Part shown: positions 45,881 through 53,694 of the stretch, piece after piece
Numbering within the stretch: the stretch's first letter is position 1
How the letters are laid out: each line of letters opens with the position of its first letter
Source of the DNA: Mesorhizobium sp. 65-26
Lineage (GTDB): Bacteria; Pseudomonadota; Alphaproteobacteria; Rhizobiales; Rhizobiaceae
Assembly: GCA_001899205.1 (NCBI GenBank)
Contig: MKVL01000013.1
Span: forward strand, 145,150-209,149
Direction: 5' to 3'
Length of the DNA stretch: 64,000 bases
Program-made: the position numbers and the translations under genes
The notes under the pieces: model-generated
Database searches by the model: none
The model's input: the letters and a program-made list of their open reading frames with translations, nothing else
Told to the model about the DNA's origin: nothing

Positions 45881-46779
45881 GCCCGATATCGCCCAGCCTC
45901 GGCGCCGCGGCCGGTCACGCGGACGGACGTCCCGCGAAAATGCGCGCGTTCGAAGGCATGCTGGCGGTGCCGGCGCTCCTGCTGGTGATCGCCGCCCTCG
46001 TCGTCCCGACGGGTTGGTTCTTCGCCCAGTCGTTCGTCGGCGCCGACGGGCACCTGTCGCTGGAGAACTACAGCCGCATCGTGGAGTCGCCGGCCTACTA
46101 CCGCACATTCCTGACCACCTTCCAGCTCAGCGCGGTCACGGTGCTGGTCTGCGTGCTGGTCGGCACGCCGCTCGCCTTCGTCATGGCAACCGCGAGAGGA
46201 CGGCCGGCGGCGCTGCTGTTCCTGGCGATCCTGCTGCCCTTCTGGACGGCGCTTCTGGTGCGCACCTACACCTGGCTGGTGGTGCTGCAGCGCTTCGGCC
46301 TGGTCAATTCCTTCCTGATGTGGACCGGCCTCACGAGCGAACCCTTGCCGCTCATCAACAATTTCGCCGGCACCGTCGTCGGCATGGTCCACATCATGCT
46401 GCCCGTCTTCGTGCTGCCGACCTACGCTGCCATGAAGCAGATGGACGTCAACGTGGTGCGGGCCGCGCTTAGCCTCGGCGCCAGCCGCACGCGCACCTTC
46501 TTCGGCGTCATCCTTCCGCTCTCGGCGTCCGGCATACTGGCCGGGACCGTGCTCGTCTTCGTCACGACGCTGGGCTTCTTCGTCACCCCGGCGATCCTCG
46601 GCGGCGGCAACGTCACCGTCGTGTCGATGCGCATCGAAAAGAACATCTCCTCCTTCTCCAACTGGGGAGCGGCCAGTTCGCTGGGCGTGGTGTTGCTGGC
46701 CATGGTCGCCGCCGCGCTTGCCGTCGGATACTGGGCGGTCGCCCGGTCGCGCCGTTCGACGGGGGCAGCCAATGGATAA
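45877..46779 (+). CDS. ABC transporter permease, PotB type
   Basis: A 300-residue inner-membrane permease with six spans. It has LPFWTALLVRTYTWLVVLQ, the EAA loop VRAALSLGASRTRTFFGVILP and TLGFFVTPAILGGG, typical of the spermidine/putrescine branch. ATG at 45877 overlaps the ATPase stop. Its end overlaps the second permease by 8 bases. Confidence 0.9.
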   Translation: MSPISPSLGAAAGHADGRPAKMRAFEGMLAVPALLLVIAALVVPTGWFFAQSFVGADGHLSLENYSRIVESPAYYRTFLTTFQLSAVTVLVCVLVGTPLAFVMATARGRPAALLFLAILLPFWTALLVRTYTWLVVLQRFGLVNSFLMWTGLTSEPLPLINNFAGTVVGMVHIMLPVFVLPTYAAMKQMDVNVVRAALSLGASRTRTFFGVILPLSASGILAGTVLVFVTTLGFFVTPAILGGGNVTVVSMRIEKNISSFSNWGAASSLGVVLLAMVAAALAVGYWAVARSRRSTGAANG

Positions 46780-47614
46780 TCTCCTGCAACTGGGGCGCGC
46801 CGGCCGTCTGGCCTTCGGCGTCTTCGCGGGCGTGGTTGCCGTGTTCCTGCTTATTCCGACGCTCCTTGTCATCCCGATGTCGCTGTCGGGGTCGGAACTC
46901 CTGGAGTTCCCCCCGAGCAGCTGGTCGCTGCGCTGGTGGCACGAATTCTGGCAATCCAACGTCTGGATGTCGGCCACGCGCACCAGCCTGCTGCTCGCGC
47001 TTTCGACATCCTTCTGCGCCATGCCGATCGCGCTTCTGGCAGCCTATGCCGCGCGCTCTCTCAGCGGCCGCCGCTCGCTGGCGATCAGCGGCATCGTGCT
47101 GTTACCGGTGGCTGTGCCGCCGGTGCTGATCGGCATCGGCCTGTTCTTCGCCTTTGCCAAGCTGCGGCTCAACGGAACATTCCCCGGTCTCCTTATCGGC
47201 CACACGCTGATGGCCGCGCCGGTCGCCTTCGTCATCCTGCGCGCCGCGCTCGCCACCTTCGACACCGACCAGCTCCGCGTCGCGCGCAGCCTCGGCGCCA
47301 ACGGCCCGCAATCCTTCTTCATGGTGCTGGTGCCGCAGATAAAGGGCCCGATCCTGACCGCCCTGCTGTTGTCGTTCCTGACGTCGCTGGACGAGGTCAT
47401 CATTTCGATGTTCGTCGGCAGCGGCCCCAACACGACGCTGACCAAGGTGATGTTCCTGTCGCTTCGCGACCGGATCGACCCGCAGACAGCGGTGATCTCG
47501 ACGGTGTGGACGCTGCTGGTGTTCGTGATCGTGATCGCGATCTACCGGCGCGAGCTGACCTCCGGTTCGCGCGATTCCGCCCCTCCCGTACCATCCAACG
47601 ACACCGGCCGCTGA
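46772..47614 (+). CDS. ABC transporter permease, PotC type
   Basis: A 280-residue partner permease with six spans. It carries WWHEFWQSNVWMSATRTSLLLAL, the EAA loop LRVARSLGANGPQSFFMVLVP and SFLTSLDEVIISMFVGSG, all typical of PotC-type subunits. It completes the four-gene transporter. Confidence 0.9.
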   Translation: MDNLLQLGRAGRLAFGVFAGVVAVFLLIPTLLVIPMSLSGSELLEFPPSSWSLRWWHEFWQSNVWMSATRTSLLLALSTSFCAMPIALLAAYAARSLSGRRSLAISGIVLLPVAVPPVLIGIGLFFAFAKLRLNGTFPGLLIGHTLMAAPVAFVILRAALATFDTDQLRVARSLGANGPQSFFMVLVPQIKGPILTALLLSFLTSLDEVIISMFVGSGPNTTLTKVMFLSLRDRIDPQTAVISTVWTLLVFVIVIAIYRRELTSGSRDSAPPVPSNDTGR

Positions 47615-47647
47615 TCGCGAGCGGACCGCAGAGCAAAAGGTGAATCC

Positions 47648-48775
47648 ATGGACAAAGTAGGCATCGGCATCCTCGGCGCTGGCAGCATCGCCCACTATCA
47701 TGCGCCGGCGGTCGGCAAGACGGCCAATGCGCGCCTGGTCGCCATTTGCGATCCCGACCGCAAGCGGGCCGGCCAGGTGGCCGAGCAGTACGGCGCCGAG
47801 AAGATCTACACCTCGCTGGACGAGATGCTGCGCGATCCGGCCGTGGAAGGCGTGGTGGTGTGCACGCCGAACTTCATGCACCGTGAACATGCCGAGGTTT
47901 GCGCGAAGGCAGGCCGGGGCGTGCTGTGCGAGAAGCCGATCTCGATCACGCTCGATGAGGCCCTGTCGATGCAGAAGGCGGCCGACGAAGCCGGCGTGCC
48001 TTTGCGCACCGGCTTCAACCAGCGCTTCCTCAACCAGGTCAAGCTGGCCAAATTCGCCATCGAGCAAGGCGTGATCGGCGAGATCCATGCCTTCCGCAGC
48101 GTCTTTTCCGGCAAGTGGAACAACTATTTCGACGAGACCAACTTCCGCTACCTGCCCGAGCAGTCCGGCGGCACCACCATCAACGACAATCTGGTCCACC
48201 GCTACGACATGATCCGGCATCTGCTGGACGACGATTTCGAGAGCGTGGTGGCCGATCTCCACCACTCCGTGATCCCGCCGGTGGTGGATGACAACGTGCA
48301 TATGATCGTTCGCACCAGGAAGGGCGCGCGCGGCACTTTCGCGGCCGACCGCTTCTCCTCCGTGATCGCCGATTCGACCGACATCTACGGCACCAAGGGT
48401 TCGATCCATCTGGTCACCAACGCGGTTTCGCCTTTCCACGCGGTGCCGCTGGCGATCAACACGACGGTCGCGCCGGAGGAATTGCCGAAGCGCCTGACCG
48501 GGGCGGTCTATCCGTTCGCCAAGGCGCGCGCCAATCCGGCCTGGACCGGCTGGATGTCGTTCTGGCCGGAGTTCAACGACGCCTACGCAGAGCAGGTCTC
48601 CGAATTCGCCGATGCGCTGAGAGGCCGCCAGGCGACCCATGTCGGCGCCACCGGCATCGATGGCATCCGCAGCCAGGAGCTGATCCAGGCAGCCTACGAC
48701 TCGCAGATCGACAGCTGCTGGATATCGCTGCCGCTGACGCAGGGCACGCCTTATCGCATGCCGAGCTACAGCTGA
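47648..48775 (+). CDS. Gfo/Idh/MocA-family oxidoreductase
   Basis: A 375-residue NAD(P)-dependent dehydrogenase. The N-terminal Rossmann fold has ILGAGSIAHYHAPAV and the family motif CEKPIS, and the C-terminal domain starts about residue 125 with TGFNQRFLNQ and carries the catalytic His region NLVHRYDMIRHLL. Family members oxidise sugars, inositols, amino sugars and related polyols. It lies 33 bases after the transporter and 11 bases before an isomerase-like gene, so it is part of the same operon. It probably oxidises the imported compound; the exact substrate is unknown. Confidence 0.9.
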   Translation: MDKVGIGILGAGSIAHYHAPAVGKTANARLVAICDPDRKRAGQVAEQYGAEKIYTSLDEMLRDPAVEGVVVCTPNFMHREHAEVCAKAGRGVLCEKPISITLDEALSMQKAADEAGVPLRTGFNQRFLNQVKLAKFAIEQGVIGEIHAFRSVFSGKWNNYFDETNFRYLPEQSGGTTINDNLVHRYDMIRHLLDDDFESVVADLHHSVIPPVVDDNVHMIVRTRKGARGTFAADRFSSVIADSTDIYGTKGSIHLVTNAVSPFHAVPLAINTTVAPEELPKRLTGAVYPFAKARANPAWTGWMSFWPEFNDAYAEQVSEFADALRGRQATHVGATGIDGIRSQELIQAAYDSQIDSCWISLPLTQGTPYRMPSYS

Positions 48776-48786
48776 GGACGGCAAGG

Positions 48787-49614
48787 GTGTCGCGCGTCGC
48801 ATATTGTACCGGCCATCTCCACGACCAGCCGCTGGCGACGGTCGCCGAGATGGCGCGGCTGGCCGGCTACGAAGGCCTCGACATCAACGGCGACGGCTTC
48901 GAGAAGTCGCCGCCGCCGCATCTGACGCCGCGTCTGGATGCCCACCACCGCGAGCAGGCGAGGGCCGATCTGCGCGACATCGACAAAGCGGCGTCGGCGC
49001 TTGGGGCCAACGTTTACTTGGTCCCCGACGATGACAGGCGAGGCCAGGAGAACCTGGCCTACGCCATGGCCTCGATCGATCTGGCGGCGGAACTCGGCAT
49101 CCCCCTCGTCCACTGCTTCACGGGCCGGCAGGCACAATCGCTTTCGCGCGCCGAGGCGTTCAGCCGGCTGAGCGACGCACTCGCCCGGCTTTGCGATCAT
49201 GGCGCGGGGCGTGGCGTGAAGGTGGCGGTAGAGGGCTGCGTGCCGCATTTCATCCGCTCGACCGCCGATTATCTCGAGCTGATCGGCAACCTGCCTGGCG
49301 CGGACCTGCGTGTCTGCTTCGATCCATCGCACATCTTCCTGCACGGCGAATCCGAATTCGAGGCGGCCGAAAAGCTGATCGATCGCATCAGCATCGTGCA
49401 TGTGAAGGACGCCGCCGGTCGTTTCCCGGATTTTTCCTGCCCGCCCCTCGGCGCGGGCGAGATGGATTGGCCCGGCCTGCTGTCGCTGCTGCGCGGCCTC
49501 GGTTATGGCGGTCAACTGGCGGTGGAATACGAGGCGGACCAGTTCGGCTGGAAGCAGGATCGCATGGCGGCCATGCTCGATGCGCGGCGGTTCCTGCGCG
49601 ATCAGGGTTTTTAA
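48787..49614 (+). CDS. Sugar phosphate isomerase/epimerase-like TIM-barrel protein
   Basis: A 275-residue xylose-isomerase-like TIM barrel (AP_endonuc_2 family). The likely metal ligands fall in VAVEGCVPHF, VCFDPSHIFLHGE, IVHVKDAAGRF and LAVEYEAD, giving the usual Glu/Asp/His/Glu set. The start is GTG at 48787, with an AGGACGG-like stretch upstream. Members are sugar isomerases, epimerases, inosose dehydratases or hydroxypyruvate isomerases. Pairing with a Gfo/Idh/MocA dehydrogenase is common in inositol and sugar-acid pathways. Last gene of the plus arm, convergent with the GH3-GntR gene. Confidence 0.85.
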   Translation: MSRVAYCTGHLHDQPLATVAEMARLAGYEGLDINGDGFEKSPPPHLTPRLDAHHREQARADLRDIDKAASALGANVYLVPDDDRRGQENLAYAMASIDLAAELGIPLVHCFTGRQAQSLSRAEAFSRLSDALARLCDHGAGRGVKVAVEGCVPHFIRSTADYLELIGNLPGADLRVCFDPSHIFLHGESEFEAAEKLIDRISIVHVKDAAGRFPDFSCPPLGAGEMDWPGLLSLLRGLGYGGQLAVEYEADQFGWKQDRMAAMLDARRFLRDQGF

Positions 49615-49695
49615 GCCGGCTAAGCAAGGCGCTTTTGAACGTGATGCCTGAAGCGCGCCGCGTGGCTCTTTCAGGGCCGGCCCGCTTCGGCGATT

Positions 49696-51420
49696 TCAAT
49701 GCGGCCGCAGCGCCGCCTTGGGTTCCAGGCCGAGCACGCTTTCCCGGTAGAACTCAAACGCCATCGCGATGTGTTCCGCACACAGATGCGCAAGCAGGTT
49801 CGCATCTTCGCGGCGCACCGCCTCGATGATTGCTTCATGCTCATGGCAGGTGAGCGCGAGCCGCTCCACCGACCGCAGATTCTGGACATAGACGTTTCGC
49901 ACCAGCGCATCGCAGTTGCCGATGGCGGCGGAGAGGAACTCGTTTCCGGATCCCTCGCACAGCACCTGATGGAAGACGATGTCGGCGTGGAGGATCTGCT
50001 GCAGGTCACGTCGCTCGACGGCTTCGCAAAACTGGTTCTGCACCTCCTCGAGCCGGAAGAGCAGGGAAGGGGCGGGGCGCTGCAGGCGGTTCGCGGCCGC
50101 GACGTGGAGCGTGGTCTGCAGATCCTGCAGCTTGGCCAGTTCATCCTGGGTGAAGTGGCGGATGGTGGCGCCGCGATAGGCCTCGAAGCTGACGATGCCC
50201 TTGCGCGCCAGTTCCTGGAAGGCCGCGCGCGCGACATGCCGCTTGACGCCCATTCCATAGACCAGTTCGTCTTCCATCAGCCTTTGGCGCGGCAGGAGCC
50301 GCCCGAAAACGATGTCGCGTTCGATGCTGTCGACCACGCTGGCGACGACGCGACCGCTGCGCGTGTCCCCGGCGTTGTCGTTCGACCGGCCGGTGCGCAG
50401 CAGGATGTCGAGACGAGCGGTCGCCCGCTCCATGTCGATCGGCGCCGGCTCGTGCCGTGCTGCCTCGGCGCGTTCCAGCCGCAGCGCCGTATCCTCGCCG
50501 ACGCCTTCCAGGGCCGCGGCCACCGCCTGCATCTGGTCCATGTCGCCATTGCCATGCACGACGAGATCGCAACCCGCCTCCAGCGTCTCGCGAACGTGGC
50601 GGTCCAGTTCGTGGGCTGGCCCGAGCGTCGCGACGTCGTCGCTGATCAGCACGCCGCCGAAGCCTATGTTCGAGCGTATGATGCCTTCTATGACCGGCAC
50701 CGACGCGGTGGCGCGTATTTCGGGGTCGAGCTTGCGGTAGAGGACATGCGCGACCATGGCGCAAGGCATGTCGTGCAAGGCCCGGAAGGGGACGAAGTCG
50801 AAATTGTCCATCTCCTTGAGGGATGCGTCCACCACCAGCAACGGCTCGTTGCGGTCGACCGCGGCGCGGCCGTGGCCGACAATGTGCTTGATGACAGGCA
50901 GCACACCGCCGCAAAGCAGGCCTTCGCAGGCGGCGCGGCCGAGCAGCGAGACCGTCTCGGGCGTGTCGCCGAAAGCGCGCCCGCCGATGATTTTGTGGGC
51001 ATTCGGCGCGGGCAGGTCGAGCACCGGCGCGATGTTGACGGTGATGCCGAGCTGGCGCAGTTCCGCCGCCACCAGGCGGGCGTTGAGGTGGACGGCCTCG
51101 GCCGCGCGCCTGGGGTCGGTGCGGGCGACGTCGAGGAACTGCACGGCGGAAGGCACCGCCCGCCAATGCGGTGGCGCCAGCCGGCTGATGCGTCCGCCTT
51201 CCTGGTCGATGAAGATGTTGACGTGCTTCCTGCCGACCGCTTCCTTCAACTCGCGGACCAGCTCGCCGAGTTGCTTCGGGTCACGGCAGTTGCGGCTGTG
51301 GAGGATGAAGCCGTAGGGATTGGTCTCGCGGAAGAAGCGGAATTCCGAGGCGCTGAGCGTGTGGCTCGCGCAACCGAATATCGCCGCCGATGGTCGCCGC
51401 GAAGCGTGCAGGCCCGTCAT
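49696..51420 (-). CDS. GH3 (NagZ-like) domain fused to a GntR/FCD transcriptional regulator
   Basis: A 574-residue protein with an unusual architecture. Residues 1 to about 325 are a NagZ-like GH3 barrel: IDQEGGRISRL (71-81), NIAPVLDLPAPN (129-140), a catalytic-loop equivalent KHIVGHGRAAVDRNEP (178-193), and GGVLISDDVATLG with nucleophile-equivalent Asp261. The Asp of the Asp-His dyad remains (Asp189), but the His is Asn191, so hydrolysis is doubtful. After a linker (325-354), residues 355-420 are a GntR winged helix (LMEDELVYGMGVKRHVARAA) and 428-560 an FCD effector domain with possible metal ligands Asp480, His484, His528 and His550. The frame is open throughout. ATG at 51420 is preferred over TTG 51435. 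Inference: the GH3 part binds an amino-sugar glycoside and controls the island through DNA binding. Confidence 0.88.
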   Translation of the reverse strand: MTGLHASRRPSAAIFGCASHTLSASEFRFFRETNPYGFILHSRNCRDPKQLGELVRELKEAVGRKHVNIFIDQEGGRISRLAPPHWRAVPSAVQFLDVARTDPRRAAEAVHLNARLVAAELRQLGITVNIAPVLDLPAPNAHKIIGGRAFGDTPETVSLLGRAACEGLLCGGVLPVIKHIVGHGRAAVDRNEPLLVVDASLKEMDNFDFVPFRALHDMPCAMVAHVLYRKLDPEIRATASVPVIEGIIRSNIGFGGVLISDDVATLGPAHELDRHVRETLEAGCDLVVHGNGDMDQMQAVAAALEGVGEDTALRLERAEAARHEPAPIDMERATARLDILLRTGRSNDNAGDTRSGRVVASVVDSIERDIVFGRLLPRQRLMEDELVYGMGVKRHVARAAFQELARKGIVSFEAYRGATIRHFTQDELAKLQDLQTTLHVAAANRLQRPAPSLLFRLEEVQNQFCEAVERRDLQQILHADIVFHQVLCEGSGNEFLSAAIGNCDALVRNVYVQNLRSVERLALTCHEHEAIIEAVRREDANLLAHLCAEHIAMAFEFYRESVLGLEPKAALRPH

Positions 51421-51646
51421 GTGCGCATACCCCAAAACACCCGCCTGTTCCCTTATGATGCGGGACCGACAGGATAGTCGGGAAACGTCACTTGCAAAAG
51501 GTCTGATGTGTCGCGCGCGGTGCCGGGCAAGTCACCGAAGAGGGCCGGCAGATCCTCGCGGACCGGGCTTCAATGGCGGAGGGAGTGCCAGCCTTGGGCC
51601 GCGCCGCCACGCGTCCGATACGTCCACGCGGCGTGCGAATCCTCGG

Positions 51647-52424
51647 TCACAGCTGGCTTTCCGTCATCGGCCTCTCGCCGCGACGCAAGGTCAGCACTTC
51701 GACCCCGGACCTTGTGACGGCGACCGTGTGCTCGAACTGGGCGGAGAGCTTGCGGTCATTGGTTACCACCGTCCATCCGTCCCGCTCGGTCGAAACCTTG
51801 CTGGTGCCCTGGTTGAGCATCGGCTCGATGGTGAAGATCATGCCTTCGCGCAGTTTCATGCCGGTTCCCGGTCGGCCGAAATTGAGCACTTGCGGTTCCT
51901 CGTGCATCTCGCGGCCGATGCCGTGTCCGCAATACTCCCGCACGATCGAATAGCCGTTCCTCTTGGCATGCCGTTCGATCGCGAAGCCGATGTCTCCCAG
52001 GTGCGCCGGGCCGGACCTGGCCTATGCCTTTCCACATCGCCTCCTGGGCGACACGCACCAGCCGCCTCGCGGCCGGCGAGGCATTGCCGACCAGGTAGGT
52101 CTTGCTCGAATCGGCGATGAAGCCGTTCTTCTCCAGCGTGATGTCGAAGTTGACGATGTCGCCGTCGCGGATGATGTCGGCCGGGCTGGGCACGCCGTGG
52201 CAGACGACATGGTTGATCGAACAGTTCAGGACATATTTGAAGCCGTACTGGCCCTTGCTGGCGGGGCGCGCGGCGAGATCCACCGTGATGAAACGGTCGA
52301 CCAGGTCGTTCACCTCCAGCGTCGACATGCCGGCGAGTTCCTGCCCGTCCAGCATTTCGAAGACGGACGCCAGCATCCGTCCCGACAGGCGCATGAGCGC
52401 CAGTTCGTCCGGGGTCTTTACCAT
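51647..52424 (-). pseudogene. map: Type I methionine aminopeptidase, frameshifted
   Basis: Two frames together make one methionine aminopeptidase of about 258 residues. Frame 1 (from ATG 52424) gives HVVCHGVPS and NFDITLEKNGFIADSSKTYLVG with the two metal Asp residues. Near 52010 the frame changes: after GQVRPGA the expected HLGDIGFAIERHAK is found in another frame, continuing YCGHGIGREMHEEP, IFTIEPML and AQFEHTVAV with the remaining His and two Glu ligands. The break fits loss of two bases in a GCGC run. All metal ligands survive across the two frames, so this is either a recent inactivation or a sequencing error. It is coupled to the ParD-like gene upstream. Probably a second, non-housekeeping copy. 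Confidence 0.85.
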
Positions 52425-52425
52425 C

Positions 52426-52632
52426 TCAGGCGACCGCGAGCTTTGGCAGATGCCCCTGCGCGGCCGCGAATTGCGTCTTCACGATCTCGTTGAAGGACAG
52501 GGTCGGATTGGCTTCGGCCAGCATGCCGATCTTCATCCAGAACTCGGCCTGCGCATTGATGGACCGGCACATCACCGTGCTGGCCCGGCGGGCCTCTTCA
52601 TGCAACTCGTCGTCGATCTTCACAATGCCCAT
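52426..52632 (-). CDS. ParD-like antitoxin-family protein
   Basis: A 68-residue protein resembling the ParD-like family: MGIVKIDDELHEEARRAS is a ribbon-helix-helix start, then MCRSINAQAEFWMKIGMLAEANPTLSF. Its stop is one base before the map start, so the two are one transcript. Such ParD-like genes are often found just before a second methionine aminopeptidase gene; whether the pair is a real toxin-antitoxin system is not established. ATG at 52632. Confidence 0.8.
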   Translation of the reverse strand: MGIVKIDDELHEEARRASTVMCRSINAQAEFWMKIGMLAEANPTLSFNEIVKTQFAAAQGHLPKLAVA

Positions 52633-52784
52633 GGATGTCTCTCGAAACTGGCGAACATCCGAACCGTATACGTTTCATATATGATTGGGTCAATCGCATG
52701 CTCGCTGGGCGCGTATGGCGATCACACGCGCCCCGGCTGTCAGTTGGGGATCTCGATCCGGCTGAGGTCGCCGTCCGCCGCTGC

Positions 52785-53285
52785 TCAGCGCGGATGCCGG
52801 TCCGACAAGCGTCGCAGCAGTTCCCAGGATACGGTCGTGGCGGAAAAGAGAAGAACCAGCGTCGATGCCGCGATCCAGTTGAATGCGTCGTCCCGTTTGA
52901 TCGCCATCAACAATGCCGAGACCAGCAACATGGCGAAACCCGCCAGCGAGGCCAGATGGCGACGAAACGCATAGGTCGACGCCCCGAATTCCCTGGATTG
53001 CGTGACCGTCTGGTAGAACCGGATCACGACCCATACCGACCAGCTCGCCGTGGCAAGCAGCGTCACCAGACCGAACGTCGATGCCTGGATCCCCGGGAAA
53101 AGTCCCACGAGCGAGACCATCATGACGGTAAGATAGTTGTGAAACGCCTGCTCGGCGAGGCGACGGGACATGGGGTCCTTGCCGAGAGCCGACTCCGCGT
53201 TGACCGACACGGCGACGAAGAGCAAGCCGAGCAAGGCCGCGGAAGCCGTGCCAATGGTGGCATAGAATTGCGACCAGCTTCCCAT
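52785..53285 (-). CDS. Membrane protein of unknown function
   Basis: A 166-residue protein with four predicted spans: about 5-27 (FYATIGTASAALLGLLFVAV), 55-75, 76-95 and 115-155 in two parts. It has no recognised catalytic motif. The first span carries a small-residue pattern (TASAALLGLLF). ATG at 53285 is the only good start; no clear ribosome site is seen. It stands alone between the antitoxin and the zinc-finger gene. Function unknown. Confidence 0.6.
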   Translation of the reverse strand: MGSWSQFYATIGTASAALLGLLFVAVSVNAESALGKDPMSRRLAEQAFHNYLTVMMVSLVGLFPGIQASTFGLVTLLATASWSVWVVIRFYQTVTQSREFGASTYAFRRHLASLAGFAMLLVSALLMAIKRDDAFNWIAASTLVLLFSATTVSWELLRRLSDRHPR

Positions 53286-53336
53286 GCCGCGCTCCGTCCG
53301 GGCTCTTGCTATAACGGTGATTTCTCTTTGTCGGAT

Positions 53337-53642
53337 CTAGTAGAAGCGCGGGATGGGGCCGTTCTGCGGCGTGGTGCGGTCACCGAGGTCGATAAACACC
53401 TCGTCGACATAGCACCAGCCCCAGCCTTCGGGCGGGTCATATCCCTCTATGACGGGATGGCCGCTGGCGTGGAAATGCTTCGTGGCGTGGCGGTTGGGCG
53501 AGTCGTCGCAGCAGCCGACATGGCCGCATGTCCGGCAGAGCCTGAGATGCACCCACCAGGATCCGCTCTTCAGGCATTCCTCGCAGCCCAACGCGCTCGG
53601 CGTGACGTCCCTGATGTCTTTCGTATGCCCGCATTCATCCAT
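53337..53642 (-). CDS. UBP-type zinc-finger protein
   Basis: A 101-residue protein with the zinc-binding pattern of the ubiquitin-hydrolase zinc finger: CxxC in LGCEECLKSG, then CRTCGHVGCCDDSPNRHATKH and HASGHP. All the Cys/His ligands are present. In eukaryotes the fold binds the free C-terminus of ubiquitin; the bacterial role is unknown. ATG at 53642 has a GAGGAGAG stretch upstream. It is 52 bases downstream of a thioredoxin-reductase-like gene on the same strand, suggesting a functional pair. Confidence 0.87.
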   Translation of the reverse strand: MDECGHTKDIRDVTPSALGCEECLKSGSWWVHLRLCRTCGHVGCCDDSPNRHATKHFHASGHPVIEGYDPPEGWGWCYVDEVFIDLGDRTTPQNGPIPRFY

Positions 53643-53694
53643 ATTTCGCTCTCCTCGCCTGTTCCGACTGTTCCTTTCGCAGGACTGAAAACCA

